NCBI GenBank assembly: GCA_012523155.1
Contig: JAAYJB010000093.1
Location: 1-9,644, forward strand
Origin: Synergistaceae bacterium
GTDB taxonomy: Bacteria; Synergistota; Synergistia; Synergistales; Aminobacteriaceae
Reading direction: 5' to 3'
Length of the DNA stretch: 9,644 bases
Shown here: piece after piece, positions 1-7,614 of the stretch
Position numbering within the stretch: the first letter of the stretch is position 1
How the letters are laid out: every line of letters starts with the position of its first letter
Program-made: the position numbers and the translations under genes
Notes under the pieces: model-generated
The model's input: the letters and a program-made list of their open reading frames with translations, nothing else
Told to the model about the DNA's origin: nothing
Database searches by the model: none

Positions 1-693
1 CAGCGCATCGCCATAGCCAGGTGCCTGGTGCTCGACCCCGCAGTCCTGCTGCTGGACGAACCTCTCGGCGCACTGGACGCCAAGCTTCGGGAGCATATGA
101 AAGTGGAGCTGAAGACCCTGCAGGCGAACGTGGGAACGACCTTCGTCTACATCACCCATGACCAGTCGGAGGCCATGGTGATGAGCGATACTGTGGCGGT
201 GATGAACAAGGGGGTCTTCGAGCAGACGGGAAGCCCCCAGGAGCTGTACCATCAGCCGAGGTCTTCTTTCGTGGCGCAGTTCGTAGGAAACAACAACAGG
301 TTCCGGGTCGTCCCGGTACGAGACGAAAACGGAGTGTTGAAAGGCCGGTATGCGGAAAGATTCGACTTCATTCTTAATGGTGCAGGGTGTGATCTCGAAG
401 AAGGGGTCCCCTGCGAGATGTTTGTGCGGCCAGAGGCGATGGTGATAGAGCCGGGCGGCGATGTGGAGAGCTTTAACAGAATGCCCGTGCAGGTACGGGC
501 TATCCTGTTCGACGGGGGAAACAGCCGGCTGCTGGTGATTCCTGATGGAACCGAAGACGAGATCGTCGTCATGCTTCCCCAGACCGGGCTGTATGACCAC
601 ATCAGGGCTGGCGACCGGATAACGGTGGGCTGGGATCCGGGCGTGTCCCTCTGTTTTGCCGGGAGCGGCGGGAAACTCTACGATGAGCGGTAG
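1..693 (+). CDS. potA: Spermidine/putrescine-type ABC transporter ATP-binding protein PotA (5' partial)
   Basis: This is the C-terminal 230 residues of the ATPase subunit of a polyamine-type importer. The reading frame is open from base 1, so the gene starts outside the window. The visible part begins just after where the LSGGQ signature should be (QRIAIAR). It then shows Walker B (LLLLDEP, about residues 15-21), the D-loop (GALD, 23-26) and the switch histidine in THDQ (H53). After the nucleotide-binding fold comes a TOBE-like regulatory domain with the typical MFVRPEAM motif near residue 140. It would hydrolyse ATP on the cytoplasmic face and drive PotB/PotC. It overlaps potB by 11 bases. 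Family membership is clear. The exact substrate (spermidine, putrescine or another small cation) cannot be told from this part, and related Fe3+ and thiamine importers share the same core. The PotB/PotC-like permeases next to it favour a polyamine. Confidence 0.93.
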   Translation, partial: QRIAIARCLVLDPAVLLLDEPLGALDAKLREHMKVELKTLQANVGTTFVYITHDQSEAMVMSDTVAVMNKGVFEQTGSPQELYHQPRSSFVAQFVGNNNRFRVVPVRDENGVLKGRYAERFDFILNGAGCDLEEGVPCEMFVRPEAMVIEPGGDVESFNRMPVQVRAILFDGGNSRLLVIPDGTEDEIVVMLPQTGLYDHIRAGDRITVGWDPGVSLCFAGSGGKLYDER

Positions 694-1537
694 GGGAAGG
701 GTAAACTGGGGGTTCCTGTTCTTTTTCCTTCCGGTGGCCCTGTGGCTTCTGCTGCTGATCGTGCTGCCCCACGCGGAGCTTCTGCGGCTTTCGTTTACGT
801 CCACCCGGCCTGGTGGTTTCACCCTCGGCAATTACATGGCTTTTTTCAGCGAACCCATATACTGGCTGACATTCGTCAGAACGGCTTTTTACTCGATCCT
901 CGTCACCTTCCTGGTTATGGCCATAGCCCTTCCGGTGGCATTCTACATCACGAAAGTTGCCCGTGTCCGGGCCGGGGGATTCCTCATGGTGCTCGTTCTC
1001 GTGCCCTTCTGGGTCAGCGAGCTGATACGGGTGTACGGGTGGATCATCCTGCTGCGGGAGAGCGGCGTGATCAACCGGCTTTTTACCTCAATAGGCCTGT
1101 TCAGTCAGCCCATAGAGCTGCTGTACAACGATATCACCATGATCCTGGGGCTGGTGTACACGAGTATGCTGTTCATGGTGGTCCCGGTGGTGGGGGTCAT
1201 GGACGCCCTCGATGATGCCCTCATTGAGGCGGCCTATGACCTCGGGGCCTCGAAGACGGCAATATGGCGGACCATCATTATTCCTCACTGCATGCCGGGG
1301 ATGGCCTCAGGCGGGATCATCGTCTTCATGCTGGTGCTGGGCAGCTACCTGACGCCCAACCTTATGGGGGGAAAGAACTCCCTGTGGTTTACGGAGCAGA
1401 TCTACAACCAGATCATCCTGTACTTCAACTGGAACCAGGGTGCGGCCTTCGGATTCCTGCTGCTTCTGCTCTCCTCCATGATCATTTGGCTCGCCCTGAA
1501 GATCACGGGACAGAACCTGAGGGAGGTGGTCAAATGA
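683..1537 (+). CDS. potB: Spermidine/putrescine-type ABC transporter permease PotB
   Basis: A 284-residue inner-membrane permease, the usual PotB length. Hydrophobic segments lie at about residues 11-30, 66-90, 99-115, 151-173, 207-226 and 252-273, giving the six-helix pattern of the family. The cytoplasmic EAA loop that docks on the ATPase is clear at 182-206 (EAAYDLGAS, then a conserved proline after a run of isoleucines). I chose the ATG at 683: the protein from there starts MSGRGRVNWG and runs straight into the first membrane helix. An in-frame TTG at 656 would only add nine residues from inside potA. The start overlaps the end of potA by 11 bases and no strong Shine-Dalgarno sequence stands before it (only GGCGGG-like purines), which suggests translational coupling. 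With PotC it should form the channel for polyamine uptake; substrate specificity is inferred. Confidence 0.93.
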   Translation: MSGRGRVNWGFLFFFLPVALWLLLLIVLPHAELLRLSFTSTRPGGFTLGNYMAFFSEPIYWLTFVRTAFYSILVTFLVMAIALPVAFYITKVARVRAGGFLMVLVLVPFWVSELIRVYGWIILLRESGVINRLFTSIGLFSQPIELLYNDITMILGLVYTSMLFMVVPVVGVMDALDDALIEAAYDLGASKTAIWRTIIIPHCMPGMASGGIIVFMLVLGSYLTPNLMGGKNSLWFTEQIYNQIILYFNWNQGAAFGFLLLLLSSMIIWLALKITGQNLREVVK

Positions 1538-2388
1538 TCCGCTCTCTTCCTTCATCCCGGAGGTACAGGTGGAGCTTCAACCTGTTCATCGCACTGTATT
1601 TCGTTCTTCTGTTCGCTCCCCTGGCGGTGACCATGATCCTCGCGTTTAACGACTCCATGTACCCGTCGCTGCCGTGGGAGGGGTTCACCCTCGACTGGTT
1701 CTTCGGAAACGGGCCCCAGAAGTACGGCATTTTCAACGACCAGGCGAACCTGCGGAGCCTTGCCTTTTCGTTCCGGGTGGCCCTTGCGGTGACGTGCATA
1801 TCCACCTTCCTGGGGACGTGCGCGGCCTTTCTCTTCGAGCAGGAGGATTTTCGGTTCAAGGGAGCGCTGTATTTCCTCATGATAGCGCCGCTGGTCATTC
1901 CGGGCGTTATTCTGGGTATTTCCATTCTCATGTTCGCCAATACCGTGGGGATTTTTATCGAAGACCTCACGGGGATCTATGTGAAATCCCTCGTGCCCGG
2001 ATTCTGGCTGGTTGCCCTGGGGCAGTCGTCATTCATATCGACCATCGTGGCGCTTGTGGTCTCTGCACGGCTGAAGAAGTTCGACCGCTCCCTTGAGGAA
2101 GCGGCCTACAACCTGGGAGCGAACAGGGTCGAAGTGCTGAGGTACGTCACGCTGCCGTTCCTTCGTCCGTCCATTCTGGGCGGGGCGGCGGTAGCGTTTC
2201 TCATGTCTTTCGAGAACTTCAACACAACAATCTTCACCGTCGGATCCCAGGCGACCCTGCCCATCAACATGTACATGCAGGTCCGTGACGGGTCCACGCC
2301 GGTGATCAATGCCATTTCATTCCTTCTTATAACGGGCACGTCGATTTTTGCCGTGGCAAACCTGTATTTGCGCAAGAAAGAGGAGTAA
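1534..2388 (+). CDS. potC: Spermidine/putrescine-type ABC transporter permease PotC
   Basis: The second 284-residue permease of the importer. Its ATG overlaps the potB stop (ATGA, 4 bases) and is preceded by a good Shine-Dalgarno sequence, GGGAGG, at 1521-1526. Hydrophobic segments lie at about residues 17-38, 75-101, 109-135, 154-177, 212-232 and 258-278. The EAA loop at 189-213 (EAAYNLGAN, ending LPFLRP) is the ATPase contact. The C-terminal stretch around 236-262, with TLPINMYMQV then a conserved SP/TP..NA turn, is typical of PotC rather than PotB. It is the last gene of the operon: the next gene is on the opposite strand and ends 26 bases away, and no potD follows. I see no good intrinsic terminator in that short gap. 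Confidence 0.93.
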   Translation: MIRSLPSSRRYRWSFNLFIALYFVLLFAPLAVTMILAFNDSMYPSLPWEGFTLDWFFGNGPQKYGIFNDQANLRSLAFSFRVALAVTCISTFLGTCAAFLFEQEDFRFKGALYFLMIAPLVIPGVILGISILMFANTVGIFIEDLTGIYVKSLVPGFWLVALGQSSFISTIVALVVSARLKKFDRSLEEAAYNLGANRVEVLRYVTLPFLRPSILGGAAVAFLMSFENFNTTIFTVGSQATLPINMYMQVRDGSTPVINAISFLLITGTSIFAVANLYLRKKEE

Positions 2389-2414
2389 CGCTTCCGAAAA
2401 ATATCTGTGCCCCG

Positions 2415-3131
2415 TCACTTCAGTTCCAGGCACCTGTCCGGGTAGTTGGTGATGATCATATCCACGCCGTCTTTCATCAGCTCCCTGGCCCGTTCCGTTG
2501 TGTTCACCGTCCAGCACGCCATTTTCAGCCCTCGGTCGTGAGCTTCCCTCACAAGGGAAGGGGAAACGTAGTCGTGCAGTGGATGGATGCTGTAGAGGCC
2601 CAGTTTCAGCTTCTCCAGGTAGTCGAAGGGATGGAGCAGCAGCGCCTCGTAGAGCAGCCCGAGGCGGATGCTTGGGTCGATTTCCCGGACGCGCTTCAGC
2701 GAAAGATGGTTGAATGAGGAAATGATGGTTTTTTCAAGCCGTCCGTGTTCCCGGAGGGCGGCTATTACTTTTTCCTCAAGTCCCGGTCCGTCGGATGCCC
2801 GGCTTTTCAACTCCACGTTCAAAAGCATCTCACCGGGGATCAGTTCCAGGACTTCACCAAGGGCAGGGATCTTCTGCCCCCGGAATTCGGAAGAAAACCA
2901 TTTTCCCGCGTCAAGGTTTCGTATCTCACGAAATGTCAGGTCGCGGATATCCCCGGTGCCGTCTGTAGTCCGCTCAACGGACCAGTCGTGATGGATGACG
3001 GGTTCCCGGTCACGGCTGAGCTGGACGTCGAACTCGAATCCGTGGCAGCCCTGCTGTATTCCCAGCTCAAAGGCCGCAAGCGTGTTTTCCGGGGCGTACC
3101 CCGAGGCTCCCCTGTGTCCCAGAACAAGCAT
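2415..3131 (-). CDS. Glycerophosphodiester phosphodiesterase (GDPD family, UgpQ-like, cytosolic)
   Basis: A 238-residue GDPD-family enzyme that should hydrolyse glycerophosphodiesters (deacylated phospholipid head groups) to glycerol 3-phosphate and an alcohol. The TIM-barrel signature is complete: HRG at residues 6-8 followed by PENT, metal ligands E33 and D35 (FEFDV), the catalytic pair with H48 (IHHD), E107 and K109 (VELKS), and the late motifs CWTVN and ITNYPD. There is no signal peptide or membrane segment, so it acts in the cytosol like UgpQ rather than the exported GlpQ. I chose the ATG at 3131 because GAGGAG (3138-3143 on this strand) sits six bases upstream; an in-frame ATG at 3161 would add ten lysine-rich residues and has no such site. 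It is tail-to-tail with potC. A terminator separates it from the large gene behind it, so it is probably transcribed alone. Confidence 0.92.
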   Translation of the reverse strand: MLVLGHRGASGYAPENTLAAFELGIQQGCHGFEFDVQLSRDREPVIHHDWSVERTTDGTGDIRDLTFREIRNLDAGKWFSSEFRGQKIPALGEVLELIPGEMLLNVELKSRASDGPGLEEKVIAALREHGRLEKTIISSFNHLSLKRVREIDPSIRLGLLYEALLLHPFDYLEKLKLGLYSIHPLHDYVSPSLVREAHDRGLKMACWTVNTTERARELMKDGVDMIITNYPDRCLELK

Positions 3132-3152
3132 GGATATCTCCTCTTTTTTGTG

Positions 3153-3164
3153 TGTATGCATACA
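3153..3164. repeat. 12-base perfect palindrome at the predicted transcription start
   Basis: TGTATGCATACA reads the same on both strands. It sits five bases downstream of the candidate -10 of the phosphodiesterase gene, on the predicted transcription start, so it could be an operator. A perfect 12-base palindrome is expected about twice by chance in a window this size, so only its position makes it worth noting. Confidence 0.35.
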
Positions 3165-3169
3165 GCGAA

Positions 3170-3175
3170 ATTATA
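3170..3175 (-). promoter_or_regulatory. Candidate -10 element for the phosphodiesterase gene
   Basis: Read on the minus strand this is a perfect TATAAT. It would start transcription near 3163, giving a leader of about 32 bases with the GAGGAG ribosome site inside it. No good -35 stands at the right distance (the 17-base position reads GAGACC). A TTTACA lies too close to pair with this -10, though it could serve a weak downstream box. The gene needs its own promoter because a terminator lies just upstream. Confidence 0.5.
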
Positions 3176-3213
3176 AACTGTAAAGAAGAGAAGGTCTCCC
3201 CCTGTCTGCAGGC

Positions 3214-3253
3214 AAAAAAAGAGGGAGAAGGATGAAAATTTCCCCTTCTCCCT
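3214..3253 (-). terminator. Intrinsic terminator of the AsmA-like gene
   Basis: On the minus strand AGGGAGAAGG (3253-3244) pairs with CCTTCTCCCT (3231-3222), a perfect 10-base stem with a 12-base loop. One base later follows a run of seven T (3220-3214). It begins ten bases after the stop codon of the large gene and ends transcription in that direction. It separates that gene from the phosphodiesterase gene on the same strand. Confidence 0.88.
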
Positions 3254-3262
3254 TTAGCGTTT

Positions 3263-6200
3263 CTATTTTTTGAAAATGGACTCGAGAAGTTTTTCCTTGA
3301 GGATCTCCTCGGGCGTTTTCGGCTTGGGAAGCGGTTTCGGAGCCGGCTTCGGGGCAGGTGTCGGTGAAGGGGAGGGTTGAGGCGACGGAGAAGGCTGCGG
3401 TGAAGTTGATGTCTGTTTTTCGACGGCCGGTTCTTTGGCCGGTGCCGGGGCAGCGGTCTTCAGATTTGAAATGCGGGGCTTGTCCGTGTTCCCTCCGAGG
3501 GTGAAGGAGACATCACGGAACTCGGAGACGGCCATTCCCTTCTGGGCGCCGCCCAGGATCCCTTTCAGGATATCCTCGAGGGAGCCTCCTCCCGTGAGTC
3601 CCCCTGCAGCACCTCCCGTGAGTGCGTTCAGGACTTTTACGTTCAGATTGCCGGCGCATTTCAGGTTCAGTGCGCCCTTGGGCCCTACCGGGCCTTCGGC
3701 CGTCAGGTACCTGTACATGGGGTCATTTTTCGGCGCGTTGGCCCGGGAACCTTTCTCAAGTATCACCCGGTTCGTCTCCAGGCGGAAGGGGATGGACGCG
3801 GAGGCATAGCGTACGTTCGAAATGCCGTGGAGTTTCGCGAGGATGTCCAGCGCGGTGAAGCCTGAAAGACTGCCGGAACTGACCGAGATCTTTCCTTTTC
3901 CCGCAAGGGAGAGCCGTGGGGCGAATGCGCCCGAGACGTTGGCGGAACCGGAGGCCTTGCCGGTGACTTTTCCGCCCAACCCTCCGGAGAAAGCCTGGGC
4001 GGCGCTGTTGACGTCGATGCCGCTGAAGCTGAGGCTGTGGCTGTACTTGAGCGTCTGCGTGTTCAGTGTTCCGTTTCCCTTGACGGTTCCTCCGTAGAAG
4101 GAGAAGGAGGCCCCCTTTGCTGTGAGAGTGTTTCCGGAAAGGCTCAGTGGATAGGAGAGATTCGAGGCCTTCATTCCGCTGACCTGGATGGTGGGGGAGG
4201 TGATTTTACCGCTGCCCCTGGTGGTGTTTCCGGCGATCCGAAGATTGAATGATCCGTTGAGTTTTCCGGTCATGGAGAGTCCCTTTGCTCCGCTCATGCC
4301 TGTTGCCAGAGATTTAATGTCCAGGCTTTTCCCGGACAGGTTAATATTGATATCCCTTGTTTTCCCCATTTTAGCGGTTCCCGTTCCCGTTATGGTACCA
4401 CCGGCAAACCTGGTGCTCAACTGGTCTATTTTCAGATTTTTCGCTGTACCTGAGATGCCCAGGGTGGCATCGGCGGCTTCGATACCCGAGAAAGCAGCCT
4501 TCGGAGAGGAGAGCCTGACCGTGATCGAGGGGTTCGAGGCAGGACCCTTCACTGTCGCTGTTCCGCTTATCGTGCCGGAAGCCTTGCCGCGGAATCCGCC
4601 TGCGGAGGCAAGTGATGCGAGATCGCCATTCGACAGGCTGAAAGTGAGGTTGAGCGTCGCGGGGTCGGACGCCTTTGCACCGAGGGCCGCGCCTCCCGAT
4701 CCCGTTACTGAGCCCTTGCCGCTTTTCGCGGAAGCGGAGAGGATGTTCACGTTCCGGCCGGTTTTTTTCAGATTTACGGACAGGCCTGAGAGATCAATTC
4801 CACCGAAGGATGCGGCCGGTGCCGAGAGGTCGAGGTCGAAGTCAGCGTTCCCGAGGTTTTGCGATCTGCCTGAAAGAGTACCCGAAACCTTGAGGTTCTT
4901 CAGGTCCGCCAGGCCGGGCAGCTGAAGATTCGGCGAAGACAGGGAAAGGCTGATCCTGGGAGCGGATGCGGACCCTGTGATCACTGCTTGCGCTGATGAA
5001 TTCCCCCTGGGCTTGTACGACGCCAGGGCAGGTATGAATCCGTAAAGGGCTGAGGGCTGCAGGCTGTCCGCTTTCGCGGTGATGTTGAGAGTGCCGCTGT
5101 CGTTTATGGTTCCTGAGGCGGAAAGCCATGCTCCCCTCCATTTTGCAGAAGCGGATGATATGGACGTCTGTCTCTCCCCGAGGACGAATGAGACGGAGGG
5201 GGAGGTGAGTGTCTCTTTCCCCGTGGTTATTTTTTCGCTCCAGACTTTTCCCGATATCTGGGGAGACGAGGCGCTGCCCTTTATGGCAAGATCGGTATTC
5301 ACTGTTCCCGAAAGGCCGAAATTTTTAGCGGCGGGAACGAGCGCTGCAACCCTGGCTGCGTTCACGGAAAAGATGTTCGCGGTGAGGTCAAGCTTCGGTT
5401 CCTTCATGTAGCTGGAAATCGTTCCCTGGAGAAATGCTTTGCTTCCTTCTATTACGGCCTTGGCGCTCAACGATGCACGTGTCTCGTCCATTTTCACCTG
5501 GATCGCGCCGTTTTTGGCTGAAAGGCCTGACAGGCCAAGGTCGGGAGCAGTGGCGTGAACCGTTCCCGAAAAGGAAAAACCGGGCGAGAATGAGCCGGAA
5601 AAATCCGACGAACCCTTCGCACGGCCTGTTGCTTTCCCGGATGGTATTCCGGCGAAGTCCCGGAGAAAACCGTTCAGGTCGATTTCTTCAAAGGAGGCGA
5701 TATGGCTGAAGGCGAATGTTTCCAGATCGATGGATCCGCTTCCGGTCATCCTGCCGCCATAGAGGGAAACCGATGCGTCTTTGCCCGATAGGGTGCTTCC
5801 TTCCAGAAAAAGGGGGTAGGAAAAGTCAGAGGCCTGCAGCCCGAACACCGACAAGGCCGGGGACGACAGAGCACCTTCACCAGTCGCTGTTCCCCCGGAT
5901 AAGGCCCCCTGAAAGAAAAGAGAAGCCTTTCCTACGGGGCGTGCCCTTTTCGCCTGGGGCAGTAGGGATGCAAGTTCCGCGATGTCAATGTCAGTGCCGG
6001 AGAGTTCGAATACCCCGTCAGGCACTTTGCCTGTTTTGATGCTTCCATTCCCTGAAATGGGGCCTCCGCAGAGAGTGGCCGAAAAGTCTGCCGAGAGCAG
6101 TTCCCGGGGATTTCCGGAAAGAGCGAACGCAAAATTGTGAATTGCCGCGCCATGGAGAGAAATCCTGGGAGAAGAAGCAGTTACAACTATGGAGGGACCG

Positions 6201-7462
6201 GAAACAGGTCCTTTCACGGAAGCGGTGCCGCCGAGCATCCCATCGACGGGCATCTTCACTCCTGCTGCACCGGAGAGTTCCCCAATATCGGCACTGGATA
6301 CCCGGACGGCAATGTCAAGGTCGATGTCTTTCCCCGGGCTTTCAGGGAGGAGTACCTTTCCGGATGCGTAGACGGAACTTTTGCCGCTCTTCGCTGATGC
6401 GGAGATTATATCTACAGTTGGCCCGTCCTTTCTCATGTGTACGGAGGCATCCTGGATCTTGAGGGACTTCCCGACTGGGACCGAAGGGGAGGAGAAAGCG
6501 GCATCCAGGACGGGGGCAAGACCGGGAATAAAGGTCATGGACATCCTCCCGATGACGGGAATTCCTGAAGTGAGGGCTTTTATTCCGGCAACTGAAAGTA
6601 CGCCGGATTCGAATTCCCAGGTTCCCTTCACTGATTCCACAGGAATGCCGGCCACTGATGACCCGGAGTATTCGAAATTTCCTTCCAGGAACGGGGTATT
6701 CCATTTCCCTTCCCCGGTGAACCCCAGTGAAACCTTTCCGTCGGACACTCCCGCAGGAGCCATCGGCCAGAATGCGAGAAGCTCTTTTACGTCAAGGTTC
6801 CTGAAAATCCCTGCTGCAGACAGGGAGGGTGCAACCCTTCCGGAGGCAGATATTTCGCCGCTGCCAACGAGAAACTCGAGATACGTGACGTCGGCGCCTC
6901 CATCTTCAAGGCGCACTGCCATATTTCCCCTGACCGGAACGGAATTAAATGACAGGTCTACGTCCGCCGAGAGCACTGAACCGGAGAATGAAAGAGAAAC
7001 CGCTGATATTTCTGCAGCTCCCCACCTGGACCTGACGGTGCTGTCTACGAGGTGTGCATCCTGAATGGTCATTTCGCTGTCGTCGGAGGATACGTCCATT
7101 GCGGCGATCCGGCGGGCCAGTATTTCCCCGTCGATGTCCGCGCTGCCGATGGAAATGGAATCGACCCTGGGCTTCATGGCGAGGAGGGATCTCGCGTTAA
7201 TTTTCAAATCCAGAAAACCGGCTGAGAGGAAGGCCCCCTCTTCGGCTGTCATCGTTACGTTGCGGGCGGTAAAGCCCTTTATTGGGTTTCCCGTTATCGA
7301 CTCGACAGAAAGTTCTGAGCCGAGCATTTCCTTCACTATCTTCCCGGCCTCGCGAACGACGAGGTCTCCGGCGAAGTCTGCTCCGGCCCGTGCAAAAAAA
7401 GAAAAAACGATCGCGATGACGAGAATCGGTACAAGGGCGGTTTTCCATTTTGCCATGGTCAT
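3263..7462 (-). CDS. Large AsmA/TamB-type envelope protein with internal duplication and proline-rich tail
   Basis: A 1399-residue protein of the AsmA-like/TamB repeat class. These are inner-membrane-anchored, groove-shaped beta-rich proteins that span the periplasm and are linked to lipid transport to the outer membrane. One uncleaved-looking membrane segment lies at about residues 6-25 after KWK. The rest is low-charge and rich in Gly, Ser, Ala and alternating hydrophobics. About nine degenerate units start near residues 220, 388, 488, 591, 696, 798, 943, 1042 and 1146, each with a hydrophobic-Asp-hydrophobic helix followed by GxxxG and SPxΦxxxG strands. Residues 338-649 and 893-1204 are a long duplication. 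The region 1198-1335 resembles the AsmA C-terminal part. It ends with a PSPSP/PAPKP tail (about 1340-1383) and a basic helix. The diagnostic TamB C-terminus is not visible, so AsmA-like is the safer name. ATG 7462 is preceded by AAGGAG five bases upstream; a TTG at 7465 is less likely. Confidence 0.85.
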   Translation of the reverse strand: MTMAKWKTALVPILVIAIVFSFFARAGADFAGDLVVREAGKIVKEMLGSELSVESITGNPIKGFTARNVTMTAEEGAFLSAGFLDLKINARSLLAMKPRVDSISIGSADIDGEILARRIAAMDVSSDDSEMTIQDAHLVDSTVRSRWGAAEISAVSLSFSGSVLSADVDLSFNSVPVRGNMAVRLEDGGADVTYLEFLVGSGEISASGRVAPSLSAAGIFRNLDVKELLAFWPMAPAGVSDGKVSLGFTGEGKWNTPFLEGNFEYSGSSVAGIPVESVKGTWEFESGVLSVAGIKALTSGIPVIGRMSMTFIPGLAPVLDAAFSSPSVPVGKSLKIQDASVHMRKDGPTVDIISASAKSGKSSVYASGKVLLPESPGKDIDLDIAVRVSSADIGELSGAAGVKMPVDGMLGGTASVKGPVSGPSIVVTASSPRISLHGAAIHNFAFALSGNPRELLSADFSATLCGGPISGNGSIKTGKVPDGVFELSGTDIDIAELASLLPQAKRARPVGKASLFFQGALSGGTATGEGALSSPALSVFGLQASDFSYPLFLEGSTLSGKDASVSLYGGRMTGSGSIDLETFAFSHIASFEEIDLNGFLRDFAGIPSGKATGRAKGSSDFSGSFSPGFSFSGTVHATAPDLGLSGLSAKNGAIQVKMDETRASLSAKAVIEGSKAFLQGTISSYMKEPKLDLTANIFSVNAARVAALVPAAKNFGLSGTVNTDLAIKGSASSPQISGKVWSEKITTGKETLTSPSVSFVLGERQTSISSASAKWRGAWLSASGTINDSGTLNITAKADSLQPSALYGFIPALASYKPRGNSSAQAVITGSASAPRISLSLSSPNLQLPGLADLKNLKVSGTLSGRSQNLGNADFDLDLSAPAASFGGIDLSGLSVNLKKTGRNVNILSASAKSGKGSVTGSGGAALGAKASDPATLNLTFSLSNGDLASLASAGGFRGKASGTISGTATVKGPASNPSITVRLSSPKAAFSGIEAADATLGISGTAKNLKIDQLSTRFAGGTITGTGTAKMGKTRDININLSGKSLDIKSLATGMSGAKGLSMTGKLNGSFNLRIAGNTTRGSGKITSPTIQVSGMKASNLSYPLSLSGNTLTAKGASFSFYGGTVKGNGTLNTQTLKYSHSLSFSGIDVNSAAQAFSGGLGGKVTGKASGSANVSGAFAPRLSLAGKGKISVSSGSLSGFTALDILAKLHGISNVRYASASIPFRLETNRVILEKGSRANAPKNDPMYRYLTAEGPVGPKGALNLKCAGNLNVKVLNALTGGAAGGLTGGGSLEDILKGILGGAQKGMAVSEFRDVSFTLGGNTDKPRISNLKTAAPAPAKEPAVEKQTSTSPQPSPSPQPSPSPTPAPKPAPKPLPKPKTPEEILKEKLLESIFKK
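3851..4786 (-). repeat. Internal duplication, copy B (coding, protein level)
   Basis: Encodes residues 893-1204 of the AsmA-like protein, the C-terminal copy. Landmarks are SASAKSGK starting at 909, Y1123 in SFYGG, and FAP at 1180-1182. In the best stretch (545-587 against 1100-1142) I count 21 identical residues of 43 without a gap. Confidence 0.75.
5516..6451 (-). repeat. Internal duplication, copy A (coding, protein level)
   Basis: Encodes residues 338-649 of the AsmA-like protein, the N-terminal copy of a roughly 312-residue block. Landmarks are SASAKSGK starting at residue 354, Y568 in SLYGG, and FSP at 625-627. Each has its counterpart exactly 555 residues further on. The duplication shows in protein but the DNA is well diverged. 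Confidence 0.75.
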
Positions 7463-7481
7463 CAACTCTCCTTTGCTGCCT

Positions 7482-7516
7482 TGCAGGAAGAGACTGTATC
7501 AGCATTTATTCCTGCA
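7482..7516 (-). other. Stem-loop in the leader of the AsmA-like gene
   Basis: TGCAGGAA (7482-7489) and TTCCTGCA (7509-7516) are perfect 8-base inverted arms around a 19-base loop. On the minus-strand transcript this hairpin would end about eight bases before the AAAGGAG ribosome site of the AsmA-like gene. No T-run follows, so it is not a terminator. It may affect translation or mRNA stability; no function is proven. Confidence 0.4.
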
Positions 7517-7541
7517 TTCTGCGGCACTGCGAAAACTCTGG

Positions 7542-7556
7542 CCGACAATATGTCGG
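7542..7556. promoter_or_regulatory. Inverted repeat, possible operator
   Basis: CCGACA-ATA-TGTCGG is a perfect 6-base inverted repeat with a 3-base centre. It sits about 10-24 bases downstream of the transcription start predicted from the minus-strand -10 at 7573-7578, in the intergenic region between two divergent genes. It could bind a dimeric repressor. The idea rests on symmetry and position only. Confidence 0.35.
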
Positions 7557-7572
7557 AAGATTCAGTGAAATA

Positions 7573-7578
7573 ATTATA
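7573..7578 (-). promoter_or_regulatory. Candidate -10 element for the AsmA-like gene
   Basis: A perfect TATAAT on the minus strand in an AT-rich patch. It predicts a start near 7566 and a leader of about 100 bases that contains the two inverted repeats at 7542-7556 and 7482-7516. No convincing -35 is visible at the normal spacing, so the call is tentative. Confidence 0.42.
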
Positions 7579-7614
7579 TCATGTAGGGGGGAAATGGAGT
7601 ATGTCCCTGGGAAG

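Noticed and set aside
656..682. Earlier TTG start for potB
   Set aside because: It would add nine residues from within potA without a better ribosome site; the ATG at 683 gives the usual family length.
4188..4925. A 245-codon open frame on the + strand inside the AsmA-like gene
   Set aside because: It is antisense to a clearly repeat-structured protein, has no ribosome site or family resemblance, and its Pro/Arg-rich composition is what the complement of Gly/Ser/Ala codons gives.
3263..7462. Naming the large gene tamB
   Set aside because: The architecture is similar but I cannot see the conserved TamB C-terminal domain, and no bamA/tamA-like gene is adjacent; AsmA-like is the defensible level.
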